A stretch of 64,000 bases of DNA from Lytechinus pictus (taxonomy: Eukaryota; Echinodermata; Echinoidea; Temnopleuroida; Toxopneustidae). Of this stretch, positions 20,040 to 31,194 are shown piece by piece. Below the pieces are notes generated by a model. The model was given only the letters and a program-made list of their open reading frames with translations. It searched no databases and was not told where the DNA came from. Location: the NCBI RefSeq assembly GCF_037042905.1, contig NC_087249.1, positions 13,641,201 to 13,705,200 on the forward strand, written 5' to 3'. The position numbers and the translations under genes are program-made. Position 1 is the first letter of the stretch; the number at the start of each line of letters is the position of its first letter.

Positions 20040-20252
20040 TAGATTAACTAAAAAAGGTTCTAAGAAAATAAAAATAATGGAAAGGGTGACATTTTAAAGT
20101 CATAGATAGATCGTCTGCACCAAATTGATAATCTTTTGGTTTGAATATTTTGTTTTTTTCTGGACTCTCATGGACGGCCTTCTCTTGTCAAATCGCTGTA
20201 TTAATATTAAAATTTGAAGCACACTCTTGATCGCAATTGTACTTAATTCATT

Positions 20253-20680
20253 AAAAGGGAAGTTCAACCTCAGATAAAATTCATTGCAGAATAGCAGAAA
20301 AAAAATAAAATGATATTGGTGAGGGTTATAGGAAATCAATAAAAGATTAAAAAAGCTATACTTTTATATTTTAATGATGACGTCATTTGCGAGCAGTATT
20401 AATGAAATGTAATTTTCTAGAAAAAACCAAAATGTTTTTTTTTGTATCTTCAATATATATCAAAAGACAAATCATTTCACTTACGCTCCTGAAATATTTT
20501 TTTAAAACTATTATGAACCATTATGTAGTCCATAAAATGTCATGGGGCAGCTTCCCATTATGACGTCAAACCCTAAAACTTAAACTTCTAATAACTTTCT
20601 TGATCTTTGATGGATTTTTCCTCAAACCTTCACCAATATATTTTCTGCTATTTTTATTATTCATTATAGGGCGAACTACA
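20253..20680. mobile_element. MITE with AAGGGAAGTTCAACC / GGGCGAACT ends
   Basis: The left end 'aaaagggaagttcaacct' and the right end 'atagggcgaact' are inverse partners. 'tgacgtca' occurs in both halves, and 'attggtgagggtt' mirrors 'aaaccttcaccaat'. The family recurs at 42650-43120, where the right end 'agggtgaacttccccttc' is better kept. No coding. Confidence 0.65.
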
Positions 20681-20897
20681 TCTTCAAAACAGCCCCCAGA
20701 GAATGATATCGATATAAGAAACACCCATAAATTTGAATCCCTAATTCGCTACACATTTCAAAATTCATGTGGCAACAGTTACCATATACACTAGTTTGGG
20801 AACCTGACATCCACTTGGACAAGCTGCATTTAGGTATTGCTCTAAAGACTGAACAATAAGTGTATCATTTACATTTAACGCCAGTATCACATTAATC

Positions 20898-21127
20898 AGG
20901 GGCAGATCCAGGATTTTCCAAGGGGGGGCACATTTTCCTCGGACACGCAAAAAAGTTTTCCACCTACTAACTCGTCCACAAAAAATAATTAGCAAGCAGA
21001 GATTGGTCTCGCTTTAAAATGGGGCACACTTGAGTTAGAACAGCATATTTGCTAAGATTTTAATTGTACCTCTCAAGGGGGGGGGGGGGGGGGCACGGGC
21101 CGGCTGTGCCCCATGGATCCGCAAGTG
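20898..21127. mobile_element. short element with GGGGCAGATCC / GGATCCGC ends and G runs
   Basis: 'aggggcagatccaggatttt' at the left and 'ccccatggatccgcaagtg' at the right form imperfect inverted ends. Inside is an uninterrupted run of about 18 G (21077-21094). A homologous copy lies at 42040-42245. Confidence 0.65.
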
Positions 21128-21521
21128 ACATCAATATCCATTCATCATGATCCATCATGATGTGGAAATTAAAAAAATTACTTTTAATACAGAATGTTCA
21201 GCTATTTTTTTTGTTATCCAGGTTAAATTATGAAAGTAGTTCGAAGTAGACCCGAACTTGTTCGTTTCAGAGGGTTAATGGCTGCACACATTGGTGCATG
21301 TAAAGCGCTGTTCTGCTTACGAACTTAAGATTCTTTCATCATGCAGTCACTAATTGAAATCGTTTTGGCAAGAAAATGCTCGAGTTTAGTCATATAAATG
21401 ACAAAGTATAGATAAAAAATGAAGAAAAACAACATAATATTTAATCAGTTTTTATAGCCCATTTCGTCGACAAGAGTCCGGTCAAGAATGATAATTACTA
21501 TGATGTAGCCTATCTTTATCA

Positions 21522-21715
21522 TCTTTACCTCTGCCATTATTACCTCTGCCATTTTTACCTCTGCCATTTTTACCTCTGCCATTATTACCTCTGCCATTTT
21601 TACCTCTGCCATTTTTACCTCTGCCATTTTTACCTCTGCCATTATTACCTCTGCCATTTTTACCTCTGCCATTATTACCTCTGCCATTATTACCTCTGTC
21701 ATTTTTACCTGGCAC
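21522..21715 (-). repeat. 15-bp minisatellite, inverted orientation
   Basis: About 13 units of 'ctgccatttttacct' or 'ctgccattattacct', the reverse complement of the unit at 17848-18165. The two arrays face each other across about 3.4 kb that includes the Tc1/mariner-type MITE. Repetitive ORFs such as MAEVK repeats are artefacts. Confidence 0.9.
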
Positions 21716-23160
21716 CATTTCTAACAACTACCATATCCACATGTAACATAAAACTCACCGATAATTTCACAATTATTTTACAAAATCTAAATCGTTACCT
21801 AAAATTACCTTTGACCTTTATCGAGTGACCTGAAATAACATTCACACATTGCCGACACCTGATAAACTTCAATTATTTAAACTTAAATTTCAAGATGATT
21901 TTGAAATTATGAGTCTCTAATACATTGAAATTGGAACTAATGGCTACCAAAAATAATAATTTACATGAGCATACTGTAAGCTTAAGTTGCTGGAACAATG
22001 TCAAAGGTCATTTCAGATCAAAATATTTTGTTCAATACTAAATATTAAAAACAAAATAAAGCTGAACTTGTGGGGTGGTTATTTAATATTATGAACGATA
22101 TTGATTAAATAGCATATTTCCAATTCAATGTCGAATGTCCATGGAGGTTTATAAACTTCGGTGTTAATTTTTTATGTAATTTTGACAAAATCAGTATTTT
22201 ATCGAAATTTGTTTTCGTATTATATTTTTGCCACATTTTCATCAGTAAATGGACATAATAATTTACATTCATTTCATGGAGTAATAGAGAAGAGGAAATG
22301 TTTGATATCAGCGCCACACAGTCAATACTTTTAGTACATTAAATTGCATAATGCAGGCGAAACTGCCAGGAGCATTCCACTTGTTATGATAATAATAAAA
22401 AGTGGTGATTTATTAATAATGAATGGGAAAACCCCTTCATTCTTCGATTCTTTTCTAACCTTGTCCCACTTATCAGACTTGGTAAGAAAATAACATAATT
22501 AATTTCTATTATAGAGAAATATTGCCAGGCCATGTGCCATGATCGACCCTATACCGTGTGTCGTTTGTGCACTCATTCTAGAGTCCACACGTTGTTTTGT
22601 TTTCTTCTTAAAGATTAAAAAAGCATACTTCATAATTCATTATTATTTTAGCATTCATTCTTATAATCCCATTATCATGGATGTTCTCTATTGTTCTGTC
22701 CAATTTTATATATATAGTGAGGAAGGTTTAATTAATCAATAGGCCTACTGCTATCTCTCTATTTCATTCTATAGTGGAGGAGGCTGTGGCTAAATTGATT
22801 CATGCACTTTAATTCTCTATCTCATATATTCATTTTCTTTCACTCGTGTTGAAATTCACAGTTGATACAACAAATTAATATGAATCGTGTATCCTGTATT
22901 GCAATTTAACAATGATTTCCATACATAAAGAAAAAGTTGTTAAGTCAAAACATGACAGAAGACCACTATATTACAGACTGCAAATTAATTATGTAATATA
23001 AAATATCACTTGTCTACAAGTTATTTATTTGTTAATTCATTCCCCCTACAGTGATTGCATCATAATGAAAGGGGGGGAGGGGGGTTGGAGACAAAACATC
23101 ATTCAAATGTATGAATGTATCGTGAATTGTGACAGATTGCCAAACAAAATGAAATCAAGA
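21716..23160. other. no firm feature; two exon-like acceptors
   Basis: AT-rich DNA. At 22515 the acceptor 'tttctattatag' is followed in phase 1 by a Cys-containing frame, EKYCQAMCHDRPYTVCRLC, open to 22620. At 22775 'ttcattctatag' is followed by VEEAVAKLIHAL and a stop. Both would be compatible with the phase of the secreted gene, but neither has independent support. Confidence 0.25.
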
Positions 23161-23161
23161 A

Positions 23162-23764
23162 TAATACCCTGAATAGACCCTCATAAACCTAGATCATACC
23201 GTTATACACCCAACTGCATGCCCACTCACTGGTCCATGGGAATAAAAGAATACCCTGAATAGGCCCCCATAGAGCTAGATTATATGGTAATACACCCCAC
23301 TGCATGCCCACTCACTGGTCCATGGGAATAAAAGAATACCCTGAATAGGCCCCCATAGAGCTAGATCATACGGTTATACACCCCACTGCATGCCCACTCA
23401 CTGGTCCATGGGAATAAAAGAATACCCTGAATAGGCCCCCATACAGCTAGATCATACCATTATACACCCAACTGCATGCCCACTCACTGGTCCATGGGAA
23501 TAAAAGAATACCCTGAATAGGCCCCCATAGACCTAGATCATAAACGTTATACACCCAACTGCATGCCCACTCACTGGTCAATGGGAATAAAAGAATACCC
23601 TGAATAGGCCCCCATAGAGCTAGATCATACTGCATGCCCACTCACTGGTCCATGGGAATAAAATAATACCCTGAATAGGCCCCCATAGAGCTAGATCATA
23701 TGGTTATACACCCCACTGCATGCCCACTCACTGGTCCATATACAACATCTATGGGAATAAAAGA
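23162..23764 (+). repeat. 86-bp tandem satellite, seven units
   Basis: 'ccctgaatag' starts at 23167, 23253, 23339, 23425, 23511, 23598 and 23669, giving a period of 86-87 bp except for one 71-bp unit that lost part of its middle. Units share 'ctgcatgcccactcactggt' and 'catgggaataaaag' and differ by few substitutions, so the array is young or homogenised. Confidence 0.92.
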
Positions 23765-24555
23765 CTAGCTTTACAAGTTTGGGTATTGGGAATGTACATG
23801 GCTACTATACTTCTCACTTATGCAGTAAAATGACCTACACTATGGTAAATTGAGGAATAAAACCATTTTATTTAGTCAAGAAAGAGTTTTGTTATATGCA
23901 CTTCAATTGAAGAATGTGCATGGGAAAAAAGGGGTGGTATAAATAGAAAAGAAATCTGGCAAAGTTATTATGCACAGACAGTCATAAGGATGTTACTGTA
24001 ATCACTAATAGAGGAATTGTAAATCCATAAGATATAATTATTCTCATGATGCAAATCAATGTAAACCATCAAACCACCATCAAAGCCATCTGCAAAACTA
24101 TAACAGCAAGGCAATGCAAAAACTATAAGACCTAACTCCTTAAGAGAACATTGTAAAAGACTTGCAATCAAAGCAATTAAAATGTAATTCCTATAATTAA
24201 TCATGAGCATTGCAATTAATCAAACTTTGCAATTGCTAGCCTATTTCCTGCAGCAGAAAGAAAACATTGATTGAGTATAGTTGCTACTGATCCTCTAATT
24301 GCAATTTTACACATATGCAATAGATCTGTGGAAGAAACAAGCTATCAACCCATTAGAAAACTACTTATTAATTTTAAGACCTAAAATTGATTTGAAATTG
24401 GTTGCAAGTTTCCTGCAACTAACCCCAGAGTTGATCAAAGTCTGTTTCCCAATCTGTCAGACACATATGACAATGCCTCTCCATGTCAGAAGGGCAAAGT
24501 CCATTGGTAGATCTAATGCTCACTCAGACAGTCTTCTCTGGATCTTTTGACTGGT
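23765..24555. other. no recognisable feature
   Basis: AT-rich DNA, part of the large region downstream of or within the NADH dehydrogenase gene. The ORF at 24299-24550 on the + strand has no recognisable product. Confidence 0.35.
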
Positions 24556-24672
24556 CTAGAACCTTGAAATGTCTCTGCCGAATAGAAGAGTCTTGGTTCA
24601 ATCAACAGGGACCTGCATACGAAGCCGCCAGCTGCCAAGACGTGTCAGGTATGCTGATCGCCACTCAATCTG
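24556..24672 (-). pseudogene. last exon of alternative NADH dehydrogenase, with in-frame TGA
   Basis: Read on the - strand from about 24669: IEWRSAYLTRLGSWRLRMQV, then PVD, then TGA (24600-24598), then TKTLLFGRDISRF and TAG (24558-24556). This is the conserved C-terminal tail of type II NADH dehydrogenases (NDH-2), where the position of the TGA is normally Trp (VDW). The rest of the frame is intact on both sides. The upstream edge is not certain: an AG lies at about 24672 but the polypyrimidine tract is poor. If translated, the protein would lose only its last 14 residues, part of the membrane-associating tail. Either a recent null or truncated allele, a pseudogene, or a sequence error. Confidence 0.8.
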
Positions 24673-24908
24673 ACTCTTAATGTGTCCATCTCCATCAAGG
24701 TGTTAATTGTCTCTTCAATTCGCAGTACATCTTGGAAAATTTACTTGATTCAGCACATACTGAGCTTTTAAGAAAACAAGAAGATGGAAAGAATATGAAT
24801 TTCTGATTACAATTAGGAGCATTTTAAATTGATTTCCCCTCAAGGTTTCATTCTTCTTTTAGGACATGATTCAATCAGTGCAGCTTACCTTGTGTCTTGA
24901 GGATAGGT

Positions 24909-26062
24909 CCCTTACAAAAAATTCCTGTAGTACTTGTGATAAGTACTACAGGAACTATCACAGGAAAGTATCACAGGAAAGTACTACAGGAATTACGTGC
25001 ACGTAATTTGGGACGGTACCACAGAACTGTACAACAGGAGTACAACAGGTCCGTGTCCTGTGATACTTCCTGTGGTAATAAACGCATAAGTATGACAGGA
25101 TGTATCACAGGACATGAGCACCACAACCGCTACAACCGCTACAACCACTACCACACTACTACTAGTACTACAGGACAGTATCACAGGACAGTACTACCAC
25201 AGGAATATCACAGGATAGTATCACAGGAGAGTATCGCAGTACAGTGCAACAGGAGAGTATCCCAGGTCAGTACTACAGGAATACCACAGGATAGTACTAC
25301 AGGACAGTATCGCAGGACAGTATCACAGGACAGTACTACAGGAATACCACAGGCCAGTATCACAGGACAGTACTACAGGAATACCACCACAGGCCTGCGG
25401 TTTTCCTGTAGTACTGTCCTGTGATACTGTCCTGCGATACTATCCTGTAGTACTATCCTGTGGTATTCCTGTAGTACTGACCTGGGATAATGTCCTGTGA
25501 TACAATCATGTGGTACTGAATAGTATCACAGGACTGTAATACAGGATAGTATCACAGGACAGTATCACAGGATAGTACTACAGGAATACCACAGACCAGT
25601 ATAACAGGACAGAAGCACAGGACTGTACTACAAAAATACCATATGCCTGTAACATAGTACCACAGGAAACTTGTACAAGAATATTACAGGCCAGTACTGC
25701 AGGACAATTCCTGCAGTACTGTCCTGTGGTATTCCTGTGATACTGTTCTTTGATATCTTGTGTGGCATTATTGGTCTTGTCCTGCAGCTGTGATACTTTA
25801 CTGTGATAATCCTGCAAAACTGTCTTGTCGTATTCTTGCGGTACTGTCCTGTGATAGTTTGTGTGGTATTCCTGTGGTCCCGAGGCATTCTTGTGATACT
25901 ATACTGTGGTAATCCTGCTTAACTGTCCAGGGGTATTCTTGTGGATTTCCTGTGACGATCCTATGTTGTTTTCCTGTGGTAGTCTGTGCGATTTTCTCAT
26001 GACACCGTCCTGCACTGGTTTGTTAGGCCTAGTAGTTTGTAAGAATTTCCTGTGGTCCAGCA
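24909..26062. repeat. foldback-type minisatellite, ACAGGAxTAxxACAGGA units
   Basis: Units of about 12 bp ('agtactacagga', 'agtatcacagga', 'aataccacagga') run rightward to about 25395, then the inverse strand form ('tcctgtagtact', 'tcctgtgatact') takes over, with further mixed stretches to about 26062. The left edge is CCCTTACAAAAAATTCCTG, followed at once by a perfect 12-bp hairpin (24923-24934 with 24942-24953). A central inverted repeat pairs 25259-25344 with 25403-25488 at 85 of 86 positions. Such tandem-repeat inverted arms are the hallmark of foldback elements, known in sea urchins as TU elements. ORFs in it are artefacts. Confidence 0.8.
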
Positions 26063-27267
26063 CAACAACCTTAGCATCTTGACTAATGAAAAGAGGGGTG
26101 AAAAAACACACAAATTTGCAGACGTGAAAAACATTTTTACATATTTTTATTATATGAGTTGTACTATGCACAATATAAAACATCTGTGATATAAATGACA
26201 GCTAGAACAATGCAGCAACATTTCATATTTGGGATAATACATGTAAAAAGATTTATATCCACCAACATTGTGATGCCAAATGAATTACTTTCACTATTCA
26301 TACATTGTTGCCATTTTGAGATCACATAAAGAAAGCTAGATTCGACCAAGAATCCTTCCCTCTAACACAACAATAAGCAAGTATTATTAATACCTCGGTC
26401 AAATTCGCTGACTGGTTGCCTCACGGCGAGACAAAATCAGCAGTTTTATGTATTACTATACAAACCACCTACATAGCTGGTAGTAGCTGGTACAAGGATG
26501 ATTAAAACGACTAATTTCAACTTGCCGTAAGGCCACCGGCCGGCGAATGTAACCCAGGCTTAACCAGTATTATAGTTGTAAGTCTTAAAGGAAAAACCTG
26601 TACTAGCTGAGCAATTGCATTTTCCCCTTTTTGTCAACACCCAATTGGCTAAATACTACAAGCAGATCATCCTTTACTCAACCATGTTATGAAACAATGG
26701 ATAACCACTTGTACATGTACAGATAATGCATGGTGCAGATACGGTAAGGGATGAAATTATGATGTGGTGATCACCAGTATAAATTTAAAGTACATGACGA
26801 TGTAATCATAATCACTTCATTGTGCACGGAATTCACAAAAGTCCATAAATAATGAAAGACGTTTTTGAATAAATTTCACATGATTTAGAATGTTCACCAT
26901 AGGTTAGAAAAAATATGAATATAAGATTACTTTGCCGAAATGCATATCAAATCTATTGAGACATCAATCTTTTTGACATTGAATATGCATATCATTTTTT
27001 TGCAGTCTTCTTGTCTAAGAATTGCTCCAACTACGGATCGAAGGTTATACAAATTTACGTCATATATGAATGTAAGCGTGAGCCCATCATGAACACGAAA
27101 TTGCGGCATGTTTATTTCATTTGCTACATGTCATAATTAATAACTACATGACGTTCAATACTTAATGTTGCTACATAAAACAATTAAGGTCATGTGGCAA
27201 CTTGAATTCATACCTACTTGAGTCATTTAGTAATTTCAATTAGTATATAACCAAAACAATTACGACA
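26063..27267. other. no firm feature
   Basis: AT-rich sequence between the foldback array and the LINE insertion. 'cggcgagacaaaa' at about 26426 recalls the tail of the dispersed repeat at 1-622. No exon recognised. Confidence 0.35.
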
Positions 27268-27345
27268 TGTAGCTCAGAATTTTTTTTTTTTTTTTTGTGT
27301 AAAATAACCATTGCTGGTCTTCTTTATTCATTAAACAAAATATAT

Positions 27346-30300
27346 TCACAGTGCTAACATTTGCCTCCATTTCTGGAGGGAAATACATGGTTTTCTGGAT
27401 TTCACATTTTCTTTTATCTGTAAACGATATCTTAATAGGTAAAACAAAATATTAAACAGCCTTTGAATCGTTATTTTCCTTTTAGATTCTTTTCCAGCGA
27501 AACATTTATAAATGGTATATAAAGCATAATTCAAAATTATATCTACATCATTTTTTTCTTTTGATCTAAATGAAATTCCTGATAATATATGACATGGCTG
27601 GAAATGAAAATTTGGCAAAATATATTTCTGTACATTTTCTTCAACTTTTTTCCAAAATATTATCATTATGTTACAAGAGAAAAACATATGACTGCAATCA
27701 CCTTTTTGATCACAGTAAAAACATTGGTCATTTTCTTTTAATTTCCATCTAAAAAGGTTAGCTGGTGTTGCCAAAATATTATACATGAACTTAAAATTAA
27801 AATTGACCAGTACATTGTCCTTAACTAACTTTAACTTAAATAACCAAACATCTGTCCAAATTGGTAAACAGTCAAATACTAAGGTATTACACCAAAATTC
27901 CTCTGCTCTAGATTCTTCAGTTTTTACTTGGATCAATTCATAATATATTTTCCTAACTGTCAATTTACTTAATGAAATAATACTATTAACCAATCTTATA
28001 TCATTATATACATTAACATTGGATCTAAATTCCGAATACTTCTTTTGTAATAAACTTGAATTAGAAAAAAGAGACATGTTGTCACATAACTCAATAGCCT
28101 GTCGTATACGAGCATACTGACTGTACCACCTTCCGTCCTTAACTACTATTTTAGCGCTAATCTTATCTATAGGTAGAAAACCCTTATCATCCATTAAATC
28201 CCCCACAAACAAAATATCAGAGTTTATCCAATTCATATAAAATAACATTTTCCCTTTGTATAAGATATTTTTATTAAGCCAAATCATTTCTTTTTGATAA
28301 TTATCCTGTATATCTGTTTGAATATTTCTTGAATAGTTATACCTTTTTAATAAGAAAAACGTTGATATCAAGTTATAATAGAAATAAGGCATCCTGTTTT
28401 CCAAAAAACATTTGTTTTTAATATTATATTTACAATTCATAATAACTTTTATACCACCCAGTTGCTGAAACCAGCAATCAAACATACATTTACATCCAGG
28501 GTTTAACTCATCACTCAAATATTTACAAAGCCAAAATAAATTCAACGACGCAACTTTTGTTTCAACATCTAACATATTTAGGCCACCTTCCTCTATTGTA
28601 CTTACTACATTAGTCCGTTTAACCTTTGCGGGTCGTCCCTTCCATAAGAAATTAAAAAATAATTTATCGAGCTCCTTTACTATTTCTTTAGGACAAGAAA
28701 GAACTTGTGTTGTATAAATTATTTTCGACATAATCACCGATTTTAATATTAAAATTTTCCCTCTTAACGTAAGGTTTCTCTGTTTCCATATTTGTAACAA
28801 CTGTTTAATTTTTAATATTCTTTGTTCAGACCAATTCATTTCTAAACTTAAATGCTTCTTTTTGCAAAAATAAATACCAAGAGACTTAACATAAGCGTCC
28901 TCCCATAATATATTTCCAATATTATTTGTCGGATTGTCGTTTCCCAGCCAAATAGATTTTGTTTTGTTTTCATTTAAATGAATTCCAGAATATGTTTCAA
29001 AGTTTCTAATGATATTAATAGCTGTATTGCCTGATATAACTGTCCTAACAAATAATGTCATATCATCTGCTAACTGCAGTATCTTAAAAGTATTCTTATT
29101 TTCATGTTTGTAACCAATGCTCAAACCTATGATATTATTATTTTGTCTTATCTGATTTGCAAGGGTTTCAATGCAAAGTATAAATATTAATGCGGATAAG
29201 GGACAGCCCTGTCTTATACCCCGCGATGGCTTTATATCTCTTGTTAACCATCCATTCGTTAATATAGTAAGATGGGGATCATTATATATAAGTGAAATCC
29301 ATTTCCTAAAACTATCTTTAAAACCATATATCTTTAAACAAGCATCAATAAACTTCCATTCTAACGTATCGAATGCTTTCTGAAAATCGGCAAATATAAT
29401 TGCACCATCGGTTTTGTTAAAAATGCTATAATCTATTACATCCTGGATTATTCTGGCATTATAAATACCACTCCTGCCCTTAATATAACCTACTTGGTCT
29501 TCATTAATTAAATGAGTTAAAACCTTTTGGAGTCTGTTTGATAGTACTGTAGCAAGTATTTTGTAATCAGTATTAAGTAATGTAATTGGTCGCCAGTTAC
29601 CCAATTCCATCGAGTCTCCACCTTTAAATAACAAAGTTACAACACCCTTTCTCTGCAAAAAACTAAGCTTACCTTTGCTATAACCTTCATTTAAACTATT
29701 TACAACAAGATCTTGTATATTAACCCAAAATTCCCTAAAAAACTCTACTGTTAATCCGTCGATACCGGGTGTTTTATTGAGACTCATTCCCTTTAACGCA
29801 TTTGTGGCATCTTTAATTGAGATCAGTCCCTCGCATTCTTCGGCTTCACTACCACATAAATGAGGATGATTTATTTCTTTAAGATACGCTTCGATCAACA
29901 ACAGATCGGGATTTTGTGTTGTGTATAATGAAGAATAAAACTTTTCTACTGACTTCATAATTTTGTCCCTATGAGTTACTACTTTCTTTCCTATTTTTAT
30001 CCCTGATATATATTTTTGTGTGCTATTCCTATGTTCTAAATTTAAAAAGTATGAAATATTGCTCTCACTTTCTTCAAAATGTTTAACTCTAGACCTAACT
30101 TTTGCACCATCGCATTGCTTTTTGTAATACATATTAACCTTTCTTTGAACACTAATCATCCGTTCTTCTATCTCCGAATTACCTGCATAAAGTTGCACAT
30201 GTAAACATTCTAATTCTTTTTCCAATGAAATTAATTCTTCCTTCTCGGCTTTCCTAAGCTTCTTAGCAAAAGATATAGTATAATCTTTAATTCTCAACTT

Positions 30301-31194
30301 ACATAGGTCCCAAATATAATGAGCGTCACATTCTGTTTTAAATTCATTTTTAGTATGAGTGATAACATTAATGACACCAATTTTATAATCGCTGTATTTC
30401 AGGAGTGAGTTATTCAATTTCCAGTATGAAGAGCCACGGGCAGCATTACGTGATGAATGTATTGTCATAGTAATAGCACAATGGTCTGGACACATTGAGA
30501 CCGGTTTAATGGACATATTATAAATGTAATCCACAAACTCATTTTGAACTAGCCAGTAATCTATCCTCGATGACATATTCAGATACTTACTTCTATAGGT
30601 ATATTGTTTTTTGTTTTTGTTAATTTTCCTCCATACATCAACCATCTTAAATTTTTTAACAAATTGCATATATCCATTTGGTTTCTTATATATTGTTTTA
30701 TTACCTATCACGTCAATACTTGGATCGTTAACACAATTAAAATCACCTCCTATGATTAAAACATGTGAACCAGTAGTCTTACAATCATAATTACTCATAA
30801 TCTTTTCCAACTTTAAGAAAAAATATTCTTTATTCTTCTTCTCTGTCGGAGCATAAATATTAACCAAAAATACATTTTTGTCATTTATTTTAGTATCTGT
30901 AATCAAAATCCTTCCGTCGTCTGATGAGTAAATCAAATTAACAGGTATTTGGGAATTCTTTTTCACTAAAATTGAAACACCTCTGCTATGATTGCTTCCA
31001 TATGAATTAAAAACTGTTCCATTCCAGTCTCTTTTAACAATGTTATTTAGATCTTCCGTGAAAAAAGTTTCCTGTAAGAATATAACATCTGTATTTTTCT
31101 TCTCCAAATAATGAAATAGTAACCTTCTCTTTTCTTTATTTCTTATCCCTCTCACATTGAGGGACAAAAGAGAGATTCCCTTTACATCATTCAT
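27346..31194 (-). CDS. LINE ORF2: AP endonuclease and reverse transcriptase
   Basis: 1282 codons without a break. Residues 5-245 form an APE-type endonuclease that nicks target DNA: LNVRGIR (Asn13), QET (Glu42), GGDFN (150-153), SSRIDYWLV (208-216) and PDH (236-238). The reverse transcriptase spans about 510-770: LGNWRPITLLNTDYKI (531-546), FADFQKAFDTLEW with catalytic Asp603, RGIRQGCPLSALIF (658-671) and LADD with Asp710 and Asp711. A C-terminal Cys/His cluster CFYCDQKGDCSHMFFSC begins at about 1158. Order and motifs fit the L1/Tx1 group. The start ATG overlaps the ORF1 stop as ATGA (31194-31191), suggesting translation by termination-reinitiation. All catalytic residues look present, so it may be active. 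Confidence 0.95.
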   Translation of the reverse strand: MNDVKGISLLSLNVRGIRNKEKRRLLFHYLEKKNTDVIFLQETFFTEDLNNIVKRDWNGTVFNSYGSNHSRGVSILVKKNSQIPVNLIYSSDDGRILITDTKINDKNVFLVNIYAPTEKKNKEYFFLKLEKIMSNYDCKTTGSHVLIIGGDFNCVNDPSIDVIGNKTIYKKPNGYMQFVKKFKMVDVWRKINKNKKQYTYRSKYLNMSSRIDYWLVQNEFVDYIYNMSIKPVSMCPDHCAITMTIHSSRNAARGSSYWKLNNSLLKYSDYKIGVINVITHTKNEFKTECDAHYIWDLCKLRIKDYTISFAKKLRKAEKEELISLEKELECLHVQLYAGNSEIEERMISVQRKVNMYYKKQCDGAKVRSRVKHFEESESNISYFLNLEHRNSTQKYISGIKIGKKVVTHRDKIMKSVEKFYSSLYTTQNPDLLLIEAYLKEINHPHLCGSEAEECEGLISIKDATNALKGMSLNKTPGIDGLTVEFFREFWVNIQDLVVNSLNEGYSKGKLSFLQRKGVVTLLFKGGDSMELGNWRPITLLNTDYKILATVLSNRLQKVLTHLINEDQVGYIKGRSGIYNARIIQDVIDYSIFNKTDGAIIFADFQKAFDTLEWKFIDACLKIYGFKDSFRKWISLIYNDPHLTILTNGWLTRDIKPSRGIRQGCPLSALIFILCIETLANQIRQNNNIIGLSIGYKHENKNTFKILQLADDMTLFVRTVISGNTAINIIRNFETYSGIHLNENKTKSIWLGNDNPTNNIGNILWEDAYVKSLGIYFCKKKHLSLEMNWSEQRILKIKQLLQIWKQRNLTLRGKILILKSVIMSKIIYTTQVLSCPKEIVKELDKLFFNFLWKGRPAKVKRTNVVSTIEEGGLNMLDVETKVASLNLFWLCKYLSDELNPGCKCMFDCWFQQLGGIKVIMNCKYNIKNKCFLENRMPYFYYNLISTFFLLKRYNYSRNIQTDIQDNYQKEMIWLNKNILYKGKMLFYMNWINSDILFVGDLMDDKGFLPIDKISAKIVVKDGRWYSQYARIRQAIELCDNMSLFSNSSLLQKKYSEFRSNVNVYNDIRLVNSIISLSKLTVRKIYYELIQVKTEESRAEEFWCNTLVFDCLPIWTDVWLFKLKLVKDNVLVNFNFKFMYNILATPANLFRWKLKENDQCFYCDQKGDCSHMFFSCNIMIIFWKKVEENVQKYILPNFHFQPCHILSGISFRSKEKNDVDIILNYALYTIYKCFAGKESKRKITIQRLFNILFYLLRYRLQIKENVKSRKPCISLQKWRQMLAL

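Noticed and set aside
20668..20794. Possible phase-1 exon GRTTSSKQPPEN for the secreted gene
   Set aside because: Its acceptor and first codons coincide with the right end of a MITE (20253-20680), and no convincing donor follows.
24897..25424. 175-codon + strand ORF rich in TTGQYHR
   Set aside because: It lies entirely in the foldback tandem array and simply reflects its 12-bp unit.
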